DNA of 36,760 bases from Caulochytrium protostelioides (taxonomy: Eukaryota; Chytridiomycota; Caulochytriomycetes; Caulochytriales; Caulochytriaceae), in assembly GCA_003615045.1 (NCBI GenBank), contig ML014293.1:1-36760 (forward strand). Reading direction: 5' to 3'. The notes under the pieces were generated by a model. The model was not told the origin of the DNA, searched no databases, and saw only the letters and a program-made list of their open reading frames with translations. Made by a program: the position numbers and the translations under genes. This document shows positions 9,282 to 17,464 of this stretch, one piece after another; position 1 is the first letter of the stretch; each line of letters opens with the position of its first letter.

Positions 9282-10839
9282 TTACTGCGTGCGTTCATAT
9301 ACTGACCTAATGCACACACCATGCCCTCGGTGATGCCCCCTAGGGGTCCCCTCGAAGCAGTCGCGCATTCGGTTCAGTGTGGGATGTCGGATGCGGCATA
9401 GCGCCTCCTGTCTTTCGGGTAAGGCCAGACAGCGTCGGAGGTTTAACGCGGCATTGAGGTGGCGGTTCACCAACTTGCTGTGGGTGGCTTCATTGCTGTG
9501 GGTAGCTTTATACCACAGCATCCCTCGAACCACGGTTCCCTGGCGCCGGCGTTGACCGGGTTTCAGGACCACATTCGTCTGGGCGTACACCCGGGTTCTG
9601 CGCACCGGGGTGGCCGGCGTCGGCTCGGCCGGGGAAGCACCCGCGCGAGCACTGCGGACCGGGTTTACGGCCGTCGGCGCGGTCGGTTGGGCACCCCTGT
9701 GAGCATTGCGGGGCGGGTTGACCCGCGTCGGCGCCGCCGAGCCAGCGCTCGCCCCATGCATGCGGACGGGGTTGGCGGCCGTAGACGCGGTTTGGGCAAC
9801 ACCCGTCCGGGACGTGCGAGCGGCCGGCACCTGCGTCGGGTCCCGGGGTTTCACCTTGGTCAGGATCTCGTTCGTCTCGGCATGCACCTGGATCGTCCGG
9901 AACTCGTCGACCAGGACCGTGCGGAAACGCTGGGAGCTCGCCTTGTACGCGCAAGCGGTTGGAACCGAGATCTCGCCCTTGCCTCCCGGGGCAAACTTGG
10001 AGGCACCAAAGACGACCACGATTTCAGCGATCACCACGGGCTTCATCTCCGTGGCCGCTCCCTTGGCGACGCGGTTCACGAACGGGGCTAACACGCGCTG
10101 CTTGCCGCTGTAGAGCCGCAGGCGCCCAGCGCGGTTTGAGGTACTCGGCCCACAGCGGATCGTACGTGGGGGGCCACACCTCCAGGAAGCGGTGGTGCGC
10201 GTCGAGCGCTGTGCCCTGGGAGCTCACGGTCGCCAGCCGCTGCAGCGGCTCCTTGAGATCACGCTGCCAAGTCTCTGACTGCTTTTGGGTGGCTTTGATG
10301 CCGGCTTCCACATAGTTCCGCTTCCGGCTCAGCTTCCAGCTGACGACGTGGCCTTTGGGCCCCACCATGGCCATAAAGAAGATATCGGTACAGCCCGGGT
10401 CGTTCCCGATGATGCATTACTGATCCAGGCTCTTAGCCAAGGGTTTCTTGGTCTGATCGGCGCCGTCTCCCGGGGGTGCCCGGTCTAATCAGGGCTGACG
10501 AGCAAGGGGTTCGTAGCCCCGGGGGGTCGCCGTGACAATCGGCACGACGTCGGCCACCTTCTTCTTGCGCACAAAGTGGACCCACATGCTCGTTCCGTCA
10601 GTGTCGACGGTTCCCGTGAACGAGTGGTCCTTGCCTTCCAGCTGGCGGAACGCCAGGGTGGCCGCCCACCGCTCTGGCGGGGTCATGGCCTTGAGGGTCT
10701 TGCGGGTGCAGGTCACCCGCTTGAGCTCCATCAACAGTGACATGGCCGCACTGCGGCGACACCTCCACTGAGGCGCTCGTCTAGGCGTCGCAGGACAAGT
10801 CGAAAGTTCCATCAGTAGGGTCATGCGCGGGCGCACCAC
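9282..10839 (-). pseudogene. decayed Fanzor (eukaryotic TnpB-like RNA-guided nuclease), copy A
   Basis: Fanzors are eukaryotic relatives of transposon TnpB nucleases, with a split RuvC domain and a zinc ribbon. Three consecutive pieces read as one protein. First comes a wedge-like segment with FTGTVDTDGTSMWVHF. Then a RuvC-I block IIGNDPG has its Asp codon at 10399-10401, followed by VVSWKLSRKRNYVEAG. After a frame change near 10115 come LAPFVNRVA, GASKFAPGG and LVDEFRT. The final block VNRHLNAALNLRRC corresponds to the family's NRDxNAAxNI. The copy looks dead. Stops lie in frame at 10489-10491 (TGA) and 10417-10419 (TAA). The RuvC-III Asp is His (codon 9459-9461), and the expected zinc cysteines are absent. 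A 54-bp repeat array (9579-9848) is inserted between the VDEFRT region and the C-terminal block. The N-terminus appears missing, next to retrotransposon debris. Family assignment is from motif memory. Confidence 0.8.
9579..9848. repeat. 54-bp tandem repeat array inside Fanzor copy A
   Basis: About five diverged units of 54 bp: 9579-9632, 9633-9686, 9687-9740, 9741-9794 and a less regular fifth to about 9848. On the minus strand each encodes an 18-residue Pro/Ala/Arg/Thr-rich unit, for example PTAVNPVRSARAGASPAE and PTRVNPPRNAHRGAQPTA. The unit length is a multiple of three, so the frame is kept. The equivalent region of copy B has no such insert. Confidence 0.85.
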
Positions 10840-10899
10840 GGGGTTTCAGAGCACGTGATGTGGGAACGACTCGGACGAGCCTGGGCCGTGTCGTGGAGG

Positions 10900-11860
10900 A
10901 AGGCGCTCCGCGGGCGCAGCATGGACTGCTCCGAACACATCCTGTGCTTTCCGCATCCTCCGCGGCGAGGACCACTCATTCCTTGCCGTGGTGATCCCGC
11001 CGGGCCATCGTTTCCAGACATCACGGTGCCTTCAGGATGGACACCACGGCCGAATGATCGGCCACCCACGTGAATCGTTCGGACGGGAGTTGGGTTCTGA
11101 ACTTCTGGACAGCCCAAATGACGGCGAGGCATTCCAAGTCACCCCCTAGTTGGCCTGTGCTGCGTTAGTTGTGCACGAAGCGAACTGCAGTGGTCGCTCC
11201 TGCCCATCGTCGTCTAGTTGGTTGAGGATCGCCCCCAGTCCCTGACGCGCTGGCATCTGTCGTCAGGATGAATGGCTTGCGAAAGTCCGGTAGGGCCAGT
11301 TCCATCGTTTGGGCGAGCTGGGTCCGCGGTTGGTGGGACGCTGCCTGGCATGCTGGGGTCCATTTCCACGGGGCGTCCTTCTTGAGCAGGTCGATCAAGG
11401 TTCAGGCGATCGAAGTCATCTGTGGCACGAATCGCCGGTAGTAGTTGATGAATCCCAGAAACGATTGGAGACCTTTCCGCGTTGTTGGTGCTTTGGCGTC
11501 CACCGATAATTTTGGCTGGGCATGGCTTTATCTTGCCTTTGCCGATGATGGACCCCAGGTTCTCGGTTTCTTGGAGGCCGAATTTGCACTTCGCTCCATT
11601 CAGTGTGACGCCTGCGCGGTCCTGGAGTTACAGATAGGCCTTGACGTCCCGCACGTGCTTCTCCCACGAGTCGGAGTAGATCAGGATGTCGTCGATGTAG
11701 ACGACGACGCATTTGAACAGGAGAGGCCGTAGGATTGTGTTCATGGTCTGTTGGAAGGTCGCGGGGGCGTCGGTCAGTCCGAACGGCATGGCGCGAAACC
11801 GCCAGTGCCCGCCGCCCCGAAGTGTGAACGCTGTTTTCGGATCACGCGCTTGACCACGCC
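10900..11860 (-). mobile_element. Ty3/gypsy retrotransposon remnant (reverse transcriptase and RNase H)
   Basis: On the minus strand, in several frames, the order of a gypsy Pol protein is kept. DPKTAFTLRGGGHWRFR leads into MPFGLTDAPATFQQTMN (about 11845-11740), then VVVYIDDILIYSDSWEKH with the RT catalytic YIDD. Next come FLGFINYYRRFVPQM, then WKWTPACQAA and ALPDFRKPFILTTDASASGTG (start of RNase H). Last is LECLAVIWAVQKFRTQ followed by FTWVADHS (about 11050). Stops and frame changes interrupt it, for example after KAYL and after SILKAP. No integrase, protease or LTR pair could be identified, so this is a truncated, inactive relic. It ends close to the 5' edge of Fanzor copy A on the same strand. 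Confidence 0.88.
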
Positions 11861-12790
11861 CTACAGATTTGGTCCCACGGCCACTTCAGTGAGGTTTCGG
11901 ATCGTGTTCTCCAGCCCCAGAGGCCCCTCGTCGTGAGCCCGTCGGGCCGCATTTTCCAAACACCATCTGCCGGCATCGACGTCATGTACAGCGGCCGTGT
12001 CCAGCCTAGCGCTCGGCAGGCCATCGACCTCGACGGTGTTCGGCCCGCGCCATGGGCGCATTGGTCGCTTAGAACGGTGCCGGATTCTTATGAGCTATTG
12101 GCCACTGCTCGTTGCGGAGAGTGCGAGGACGACTCCTGTCAGCTCACAGTGCCACGCGTGACTCAAGAGGCGCCTTTCTTTCGGGTACGGTCGAGAGGGG
12201 CCGGGGCATTTCGGAGAGACGGCGAAACGACTCTTCAAAAATTCAATAGAATGAAAGCAAGTCATCTGAATATGAAATGATACGAAATGATACGCGAAAC
12301 GATCAAAGGAAGGATGGGCCACGAGCATCTCACGGTGTGAAGCAGCCGCCACGAGCAAGGGCCACGGCATATCCCCCTTTGACCTCCGCCCGGCTAGATG
12401 CCTTGCCCCCAGGTCAATAAACCACAGCATTTCGCATCATCGTATGATCGATGTCACTATGTGACGTAACATGGAGCTGTCCTATGCAGTGTTGTGGCAA
12501 CGACAGTATCTACGTACAAGTAGAACGTCCTACAGTTTGGCATGGGACGATGGGACCATGACGAAGCATATCTAATGAATCACATCCATTGCTTTCGGCA
12601 TCCGTCGCGGCGAGGGCCTCCGAGGTCTCGGGCACGACCAACGATCGAAGACGTGGTACGAGACCGCACTATCAATAAAGATATGTCTACTTGTCGTCTG
12701 ATCCAGATGCTGCAGGAATCGGGTCATGACATACATGCGTACTGCGGTGAGGGCGGCTTGGGAGGCCGTGGACGCCAGTGAGGCTGAAGC
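11861..12790. other. mobile-element-derived or unassigned DNA between the gypsy remnant and Fanzor scrap C
   Basis: The part up to about 12060 may be more of the reverse transcriptase, too decayed to assign. From 12230 to 12720 the DNA is less GC-rich and no frame is convincing. A 35-bp stretch at 12581-12615 matches 10936-10970 at 30 of 35 positions in the same orientation, so mobile-element material was duplicated here. Confidence 0.45.
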
Positions 12791-12794
12791 CACA

Positions 12795-12990
12795 TATAGA
12801 GCTGCACGACGGCCAGGGCGTCAGCTGGAAGCTGAGCCGAGAAGAGTGCTATGTGGAAGCTGGCACCAACCCCGCCCAAAAGCAGTCACAGACTTCACGG
12901 TGCGATCTCCAGGAGCCGCTGCAGGTGCTTCTCCTGCCGAGGACATGGGCGGCTCATCGCCACGCGCATCTACGTCATGCCGGGCCGTGG
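12795..12990 (+). pseudogene. Fanzor fragment, copy C
   Basis: A short frame on the + strand carries GVSWKLSREECYVEAG followed by AQKQSQTSRCDLQEPLQ. This lines up with VVSWKLSRKRNYVEAG and TQKQSETWQRDLKEPLQ of copy A, the segment just after the RuvC-I motif. Similarity fades after LQEPLQ. The RuvC-I Asp, the zinc ribbon and RuvC-III are not seen here, so it is a fragment of about 200 bp. It lies in the opposite orientation to copy A, about 2 kb away. Confidence 0.75.
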
Positions 12991-14000
12991 CTCTCGGGGG
13001 CGTCCTTCCGCCCCACTCAGGGCGGCAGCGGCACCCCGTGATTTTCGCCGGGAGAGGGGTCCCGGCTCGAGCGGTGCCGATCCTCCGAGTGGTGGGGGGC
13101 CGCCGCAGACCCGCGGCTGCCGCCGCCGCCGTCGCCGCGGGCGCCGATCATTTTCTTTTCATTGTGTCGGGTCGACGGAATGGCCCGACGCCACGGCGGC
13201 AATGGCCTGCCGCATCGTGGCACATCCGACCCGACCCGGCGCCAATCCAGCCGCACCTACCAAGCCACCGCCTCCGGCGCTCTCGACCGCGCGGAGGTCG
13301 CGACGGCAAACACATAAGCAAGCAGTTTTATCCAGAGCCGTTCGAAGGGGGGTCGGGTGCAGCCAGGCAGATGGAGGGCTCCGGCAGGTCGCCGCGGCGA
13401 CGGCGAGCGGCGGCGACGGCACGTGGACGCGGGAAGACGCTGGGTCAGCGGCGAGCCGTTGATATCGAGCCACCCACTCCGCCGGCCGAGCAGCCGACGG
13501 CGGCCAGATGCAAGGTCAGGCTGCCGCTGCGTCGTGCGCGTCGCCGTTTTCCATGTCTGACCAGTGTTCTGCCGTTTCAAAGCCGTCGCAATCGCGACTC
13601 CTCTATATATACCCACCGCAGGGGTCCACTGGTGAACTGGGATCCGGATGTCCATGGCGGTGCACTTATTCAGGATAAACGCGGGCTCATTTGGATCTTC
13701 CTCAACGATGATGGCGACCATCTCGGTTCATCACTTCGCCCACCCACTCGACGCCACCTCTTGAGACCATTGACTGAATTCATATGCTTCACGTCAGAAG
13801 AAACACCTATCGCCTCTCTCAGTAGGCCCCGCCGATCCCGTCACCCCACTACCCCATATCTCCTTCCCAGCGCCCACCTCCCTTCGCCCTCCTTTCCTGA
13901 CCGCCGCCCGATCTCACTCCTTGGGCCTTCCGAACACCATCCCTCGTACCACCAATTTTTCTCCGAACGCCGATTCCCCCGTTCCCCCTTCTTCGTCGTC
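12991..14000. other. upstream region of the Ala/Asp-rich secreted protein gene
   Basis: No recognisable protein. A TATATATA lies at 13604-13611, and from about 13840 to 13995 the + strand is strongly C/T-rich up to the ATG at 14001. This resembles the pyrimidine-rich leader of the B56 gene and is probably promoter or leader. The frame of the downstream gene stays open through this region to 12726, but it crosses Fanzor scrap C in a different frame and contains no plausible earlier start. Confidence 0.45.
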
Positions 14001-15080
14001 ATGCCGTCGATGCGCCGTGTACGAGCAGCCACGATGGCCTCGCGGCCCGTGCTGTACTTGGTCATGCTGCTTTCGGTCTGTGTCACGATGAGCCAGTCGA
14101 GGCCGTTGCATCTGCCCATGAGTTCCGTCTTTGATGCTGACGCCGCAGCCGCGGCCCTAGCTCTTGCCGGCGGCTTCCCGTCCACCCGCGCCGACCCCCG
14201 CTTCGAAGCCAACCTGATGGCCTCGCTGGCGGCCAAGACGGCGTCCATGCTCGAGTCCAGCCACGACGCCCATCGCTTCAAGGATGACAGTCCCTACCGC
14301 CAGCTGGACGAGACCTTCAACACCGCGAGCCCCCTGGGGCCGCTGGCAAACATGCTCGACCGCCCGGCCATCGCCACGGTGGCCGAAGCCGATGCTAAGG
14401 CCGCGCTGGCCGACGCGCATATCGTCGTTTCCGACGAGATGTCCAACAACGAGCGCACGGAGGCCGATATTCGCGCCGAGATGGCTGCCGCCGCCGCCGC
14501 CGCCAGTGAGGACGCCGCCGCCGCCTTTGCGGCGGCCATCGGTGCCAGCGACGACGCCGTGGCCGCCGTCGTGGATGCTGCTTACGCCGCCGACGCCGCG
14601 GCCGACGCCGCTGACGCCGCGGCCGACGCCGCCGACGCCGCGGCTGACGCCGCCGATGCCGCCTCCGACGCCGCCGATGCCGCCGCCGATGCCGCCGACA
14701 CCTTCGCGGTGTGGGAGGTTCCGAAGGAGTTGCCGTCGTCATCGCCGCCGCCTGCAGTAAGGACGACGCCGCAGGCCTATCTGGACTTGAGCAGCATTGA
14801 CGACGTGACGTTAAGCGCGTTGAAAGCGATGCTTCCCGAGTCTGCTGAGACGAAGGAGGAGGACTCGACCCCCGCTGACGCCGAGTCGCAGGAGCTCCGC
14901 CAATGGATCGAAGACAGCGGGCTGCTGGACAAGCTGGTCTATGAAGACCAGGAACCCAGTGAATTTACGGTTGCCGATCCCTCGCTGCTCTTTTGGGTCG
15001 AAGACGAGAACGCCGGCAGCGCCGAGAGCGCGGAGAACGTCGATGACATGGACGATGACGAGATGGATATGTGTGAGTAG
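14001..15080 (+). CDS. predicted secreted protein with Ala/Asp heptad repeats, function unknown
   Basis: A 359-residue protein I do not recognise. The N-terminus has a basic stretch then a hydrophobic core (PVLYLVMLLSVCVTMSQS), a likely signal peptide cleaved near residue 33. Ala-rich helical sequence follows. Residues about 196-234 are a heptad array of DAADAAA type with Asp at positions 1 and 4, encoded by 21-bp GC-rich repeats. The C-terminal third is acidic, ending DDMDDDEMDMCE, and carries few aromatic residues apart from WEVPKELP, RQWIEDSG and LLFWVEDE. The start at 14001 sits directly after a C/T-rich leader; an alternative ATG at 14034 would keep the hydrophobic core. The repeat would form an Ala helix with an acidic ridge, a shape seen in some ice-, cation- or mineral-binding proteins, but nothing here proves a role. 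It lies inside the mobile-element island. Confidence 0.7.
   Translation: MPSMRRVRAATMASRPVLYLVMLLSVCVTMSQSRPLHLPMSSVFDADAAAAALALAGGFPSTRADPRFEANLMASLAAKTASMLESSHDAHRFKDDSPYRQLDETFNTASPLGPLANMLDRPAIATVAEADAKAALADAHIVVSDEMSNNERTEADIRAEMAAAAAAASEDAAAAFAAAIGASDDAVAAVVDAAYAADAAADAADAAADAADAAADAADAASDAADAAADAADTFAVWEVPKELPSSSPPPAVRTTPQAYLDLSSIDDVTLSALKAMLPESAETKEEDSTPADAESQELRQWIEDSGLLDKLVYEDQEPSEFTVADPSLLFWVEDENAGSAESAENVDDMDDDEMDMCE
14586..14702 (+). repeat. 21-bp coding repeat (DAADAAA heptads)
   Basis: About five and a half copies of a GCC/GAC-rich 21-bp unit encode DAADAAA, with one DAADAAS variant. Synonymous differences between units (GAC/GAT, GCG/GCC) show the protein period is held while the DNA has drifted. 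Confidence 0.8.
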
Positions 15081-15212
15081 ACGCCCATGTGATTTCTCTC
15101 GCTGACCGTCGCCATCATACCGCCATACCCGTAACCCCCCGCTCATCCCCACGTCCCTTTCCATTCTCCGCTTTCGCCACGACGACGACCCCATCCCCAT
15201 GATCCCCATCCC

Positions 15213-15266
15213 CCCGTTCGATTCCATCCTCCCGTTCGATTCCATCCTCCCGTTCGATTCCGTCCA
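15213..15266. repeat. 18-bp tandem repeat, three copies
   Basis: Two identical copies of CCCGTTCGATTCCATCCT followed by a third with a G for A change and an altered end. It lies in the 3' flank of the Ala/Asp-rich protein gene. Confidence 0.9.
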
Positions 15267-15533
15267 CCTCTCCGACACCGTTCTCATCTTCGTCCTTGTT
15301 CTCATCCCCTTCTTCATCCTGAGTGGCCACCCTTTATAGTTAATCGTTTATAGTTAGTCGATGATGGTTGTTAGGCGCAGATCTGGTTCAACAATGGCTG
15401 CGAACGTGGATGCGGTGGTTCGACAATGGAGGGTCTCCTGCCTGTGTCTCCTTCTCTTGCCGTCCGCGTCCACCGGACGGTGGATCGACCGTCTCGGGTG
15501 GTTTGGGCACCCTGTCGCCGTTCTTCCAATGCT

Positions 15534-15605
15534 CCTCTCTAGGGCGGTGGTCCTCTCTAGGACAGTGGTCCTCTCTAGGACAGTGGTTCTCTCTAGGACG
15601 GTGGT
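15534..15605. repeat. 18-bp tandem repeat, four copies
   Basis: Four copies of CCTCTCTAGGACAGTGGT; two are identical, while the first has GGCGG and the last starts with T and has ACGG. Each unit contains CTCTCTAGG. It lies just downstream of the gag-like remnants on the minus strand. Confidence 0.9.
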
Positions 15606-15639
15606 CTTCTCGACGATCTCCTTGATCGCGAGGGCTGCC

Positions 15640-16700
15640 TCAGGGGGAATCCAAGCCTGGCGACTCCTTGGCTGGCGAGATGCTGCTCATCAGGACGCCG
15701 CGAGCGCCTTGCGCTGGGTGGGCACGGTAGCATCGGCGCATCTGGGGTTCTCTCCCACCGCGCCGGGATGCCTGGTCTTCGAACCAGTCAATCCATTCTT
15801 CGACGTCGTTTCCGCGCGCGAGGTGGGTGATGGGTAAACCGATTTGGTATCGGTTACCCCTGGCAGTCGATACTCCATGTCCAGTACGACACCCTTCGGG
15901 TTGTCGTGAACTCTGTGGTTGCATGCTTTGGTTTTCGTCACTGAACTGGGGGAAACCGGAAGGAAAGCAGAGTGCAGGCCTCAGGGAGGGGAACATGGCA
16001 GGATCGCTACTGTCGGTGGGGGCGAGTGAGAGGTGTGTGTTGCGCTTGTGCCAAGGTCAGCAGAGTCTTGGCTGGGCACTCCACATCTCCTCCAAATGGC
16101 ATTTCCGTCACGGCGACGTGTCTTGGCAAAGAACATTTATCCTACTGAGATTGAGAGAGTAGAGAGAAGGTTGATAGACTCGATCGTGGAGGTACAGAGC
16201 ACAGTAGCCTCGTTTCATCCCGTCTGTCCAGCCTCCAACCTTCGCGTGGCGTTCGAAGATAGCTATCCAGGTGTCGGCCCTCGCGTCGGGCTCAAACTTG
16301 CTCAGGGACGGCAGCGTTAGCCTGCCGGGGCCCGCCGTGACCGATTCGGCCATGCGTCCGTTGGCGTGGGCGGAACAGCTACTCGCGATATTTCCTCGGG
16401 GTTCTTCCAGGTTCGTGTTGTACATGTTGGATTCGTGGGAGCTTGGCCGCAGCTGCATTTCGGAAACGTGGGCTATACTCACTAGATAGTAATCGGTAAG
16501 AAGAACAAGAACAGGATACCCGTTTTGGGTATATAGGCTTCGCGATGCCTCGAGTCGTAGCGCGTCGCGGTCCCGCATTCTCGCTGTGGCTTGGCCGCTC
16601 GTCGCCGAGTGACCCAACGACACGCCGTGCATCCGGCGACACGGGGAGCGAGTGATGTCGAAGCATGTGTGCCAAACTGTTTCTCGACTTTTCAAGTTTC
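15640..16700 (-). pseudogene. gag-like retrotransposon remnants
   Basis: Two segments in the same minus-strand frame look like the capsid (CA) region of gypsy-type Gag. Positions 16318-16219 encode LPSLSKFEPDARADTWI, then FERHAKVGGWTDG. Positions about 15840-15760 encode PITHLARGNDVEEWIDWFED. Both follow the pattern of a short basic/hydrophobic lead, a spaced W, a phenylalanine pair and a further W seen in retrotransposon Gag. Stops separate them, and no zinc knuckle, protease or RT follows. They could be two decayed copies or parts of one protein. They may or may not come from the same element as the RT remnant at 11 kb. The call rests on general pattern only. Confidence 0.45.
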
Positions 16701-17464
16701 AAGTCTTTGCGGTGACCTATATGTCGGAGATTGCTGGTACATAAGGGTCATGCAGCCGCCTCATCAGCGTGAGCAGTCGACTGGTAGTCAGCATGGCTTA
16801 GCTGTCACTAGGTATATAAGACCGTGCATGGACCACCGAACGGCACGATAAGGGGACGTCTCATCCGCACCATGGGCATCGCCCATGACATGTTGCGAGA
16901 ATGACAGAGTCGATGAGCGGAGGCGATGCCGTGCCCACGAGTCACTGTTGCCCTCAATCCTGCCTATCCGTGGATATACAATTTCACGCGTGCTGCTCCA
17001 TTGTCTCGGTGCCCCCGTAACCTCCGTCGACATTGTGCAGTCATTGTTCGTTATTTTCTCGGTCGCGCCCGTCTCATACGCACATATCTCAGTTCACCCC
17101 ATCTCTCCACGTGCCACTCGGCCTCCGTCTGCCCGGTATCAGTCATACTTGGGGACGACGAAGCCCTTCGGTGAGGTTGGGCGACGTTGACACTGACATG
17201 TCCGTCGTGAGAAGACTGACGCCTGCGTATTGAGTACAAACATAAGACGCAGCAACCAGTTTGGTACCCTTCCGGGTTGGCTCGCAACGCGTCGTCTGCA
17301 TCTTGCTGAAAACTGTCGTGGCTGTCAATCATTCTGCCCCCTCCCTCCTTTTTTTTTTGGCCTCCGCGCTTCCGTCGGTTGCAATTCGCCGTGCCGGCCG
17401 ATTCGCACTCGATTCTGCCCTTTTCTTTTCCATTCGCTTCCTTGGTCGTTTCGGTTGAGCAAAC
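16701..17464. other. upstream region of the orphan secreted protein gene
   Basis: Less GC-rich than most of the window, with no supported gene. GGTATATAAG at about 16811 is TATA-like. A C/T-rich stretch with a run of nine Ts lies at about 17338-17360, roughly 110 bp before the ATG at 17465, again resembling the pyrimidine-rich leaders of other genes here. Part of this DNA could be a decayed LTR, but I could not find a matching partner. Confidence 0.4.

Larger units (their letters stand above)
15081..15639. other. 3' flank with 18-bp tandem repeats
   Basis: No gene is supported. Two unrelated 18-bp minisatellites lie here, at 15213-15266 and 15534-15605, annotated separately. Open frames across them are artefacts of the repeats. 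Confidence 0.5.

Noticed and set aside
9340-9360. CCCCTAGGGG palindrome after the Fanzor A C-terminus as a guide-RNA hairpin
   Set aside because: Copy B has only a loosely similar palindrome and the region may still be coding; without intact copies the hairpin cannot be supported.
12726-14000. N-terminal extension of the Ala/Asp-rich protein back to 12726
   Set aside because: The frame is open but passes over Fanzor scrap C in another frame and would bury the signal peptide; the C/T-rich leader points to the ATG at 14001.
15534-15605. CRISPR-like array
   Set aside because: The units are directly tandem 18-mers without spacers.
15361-15837. + strand frame with LSRTVV repeats
   Set aside because: The repeats come from the 18-bp minisatellite and the frame lies antisense to gag-like remnants.
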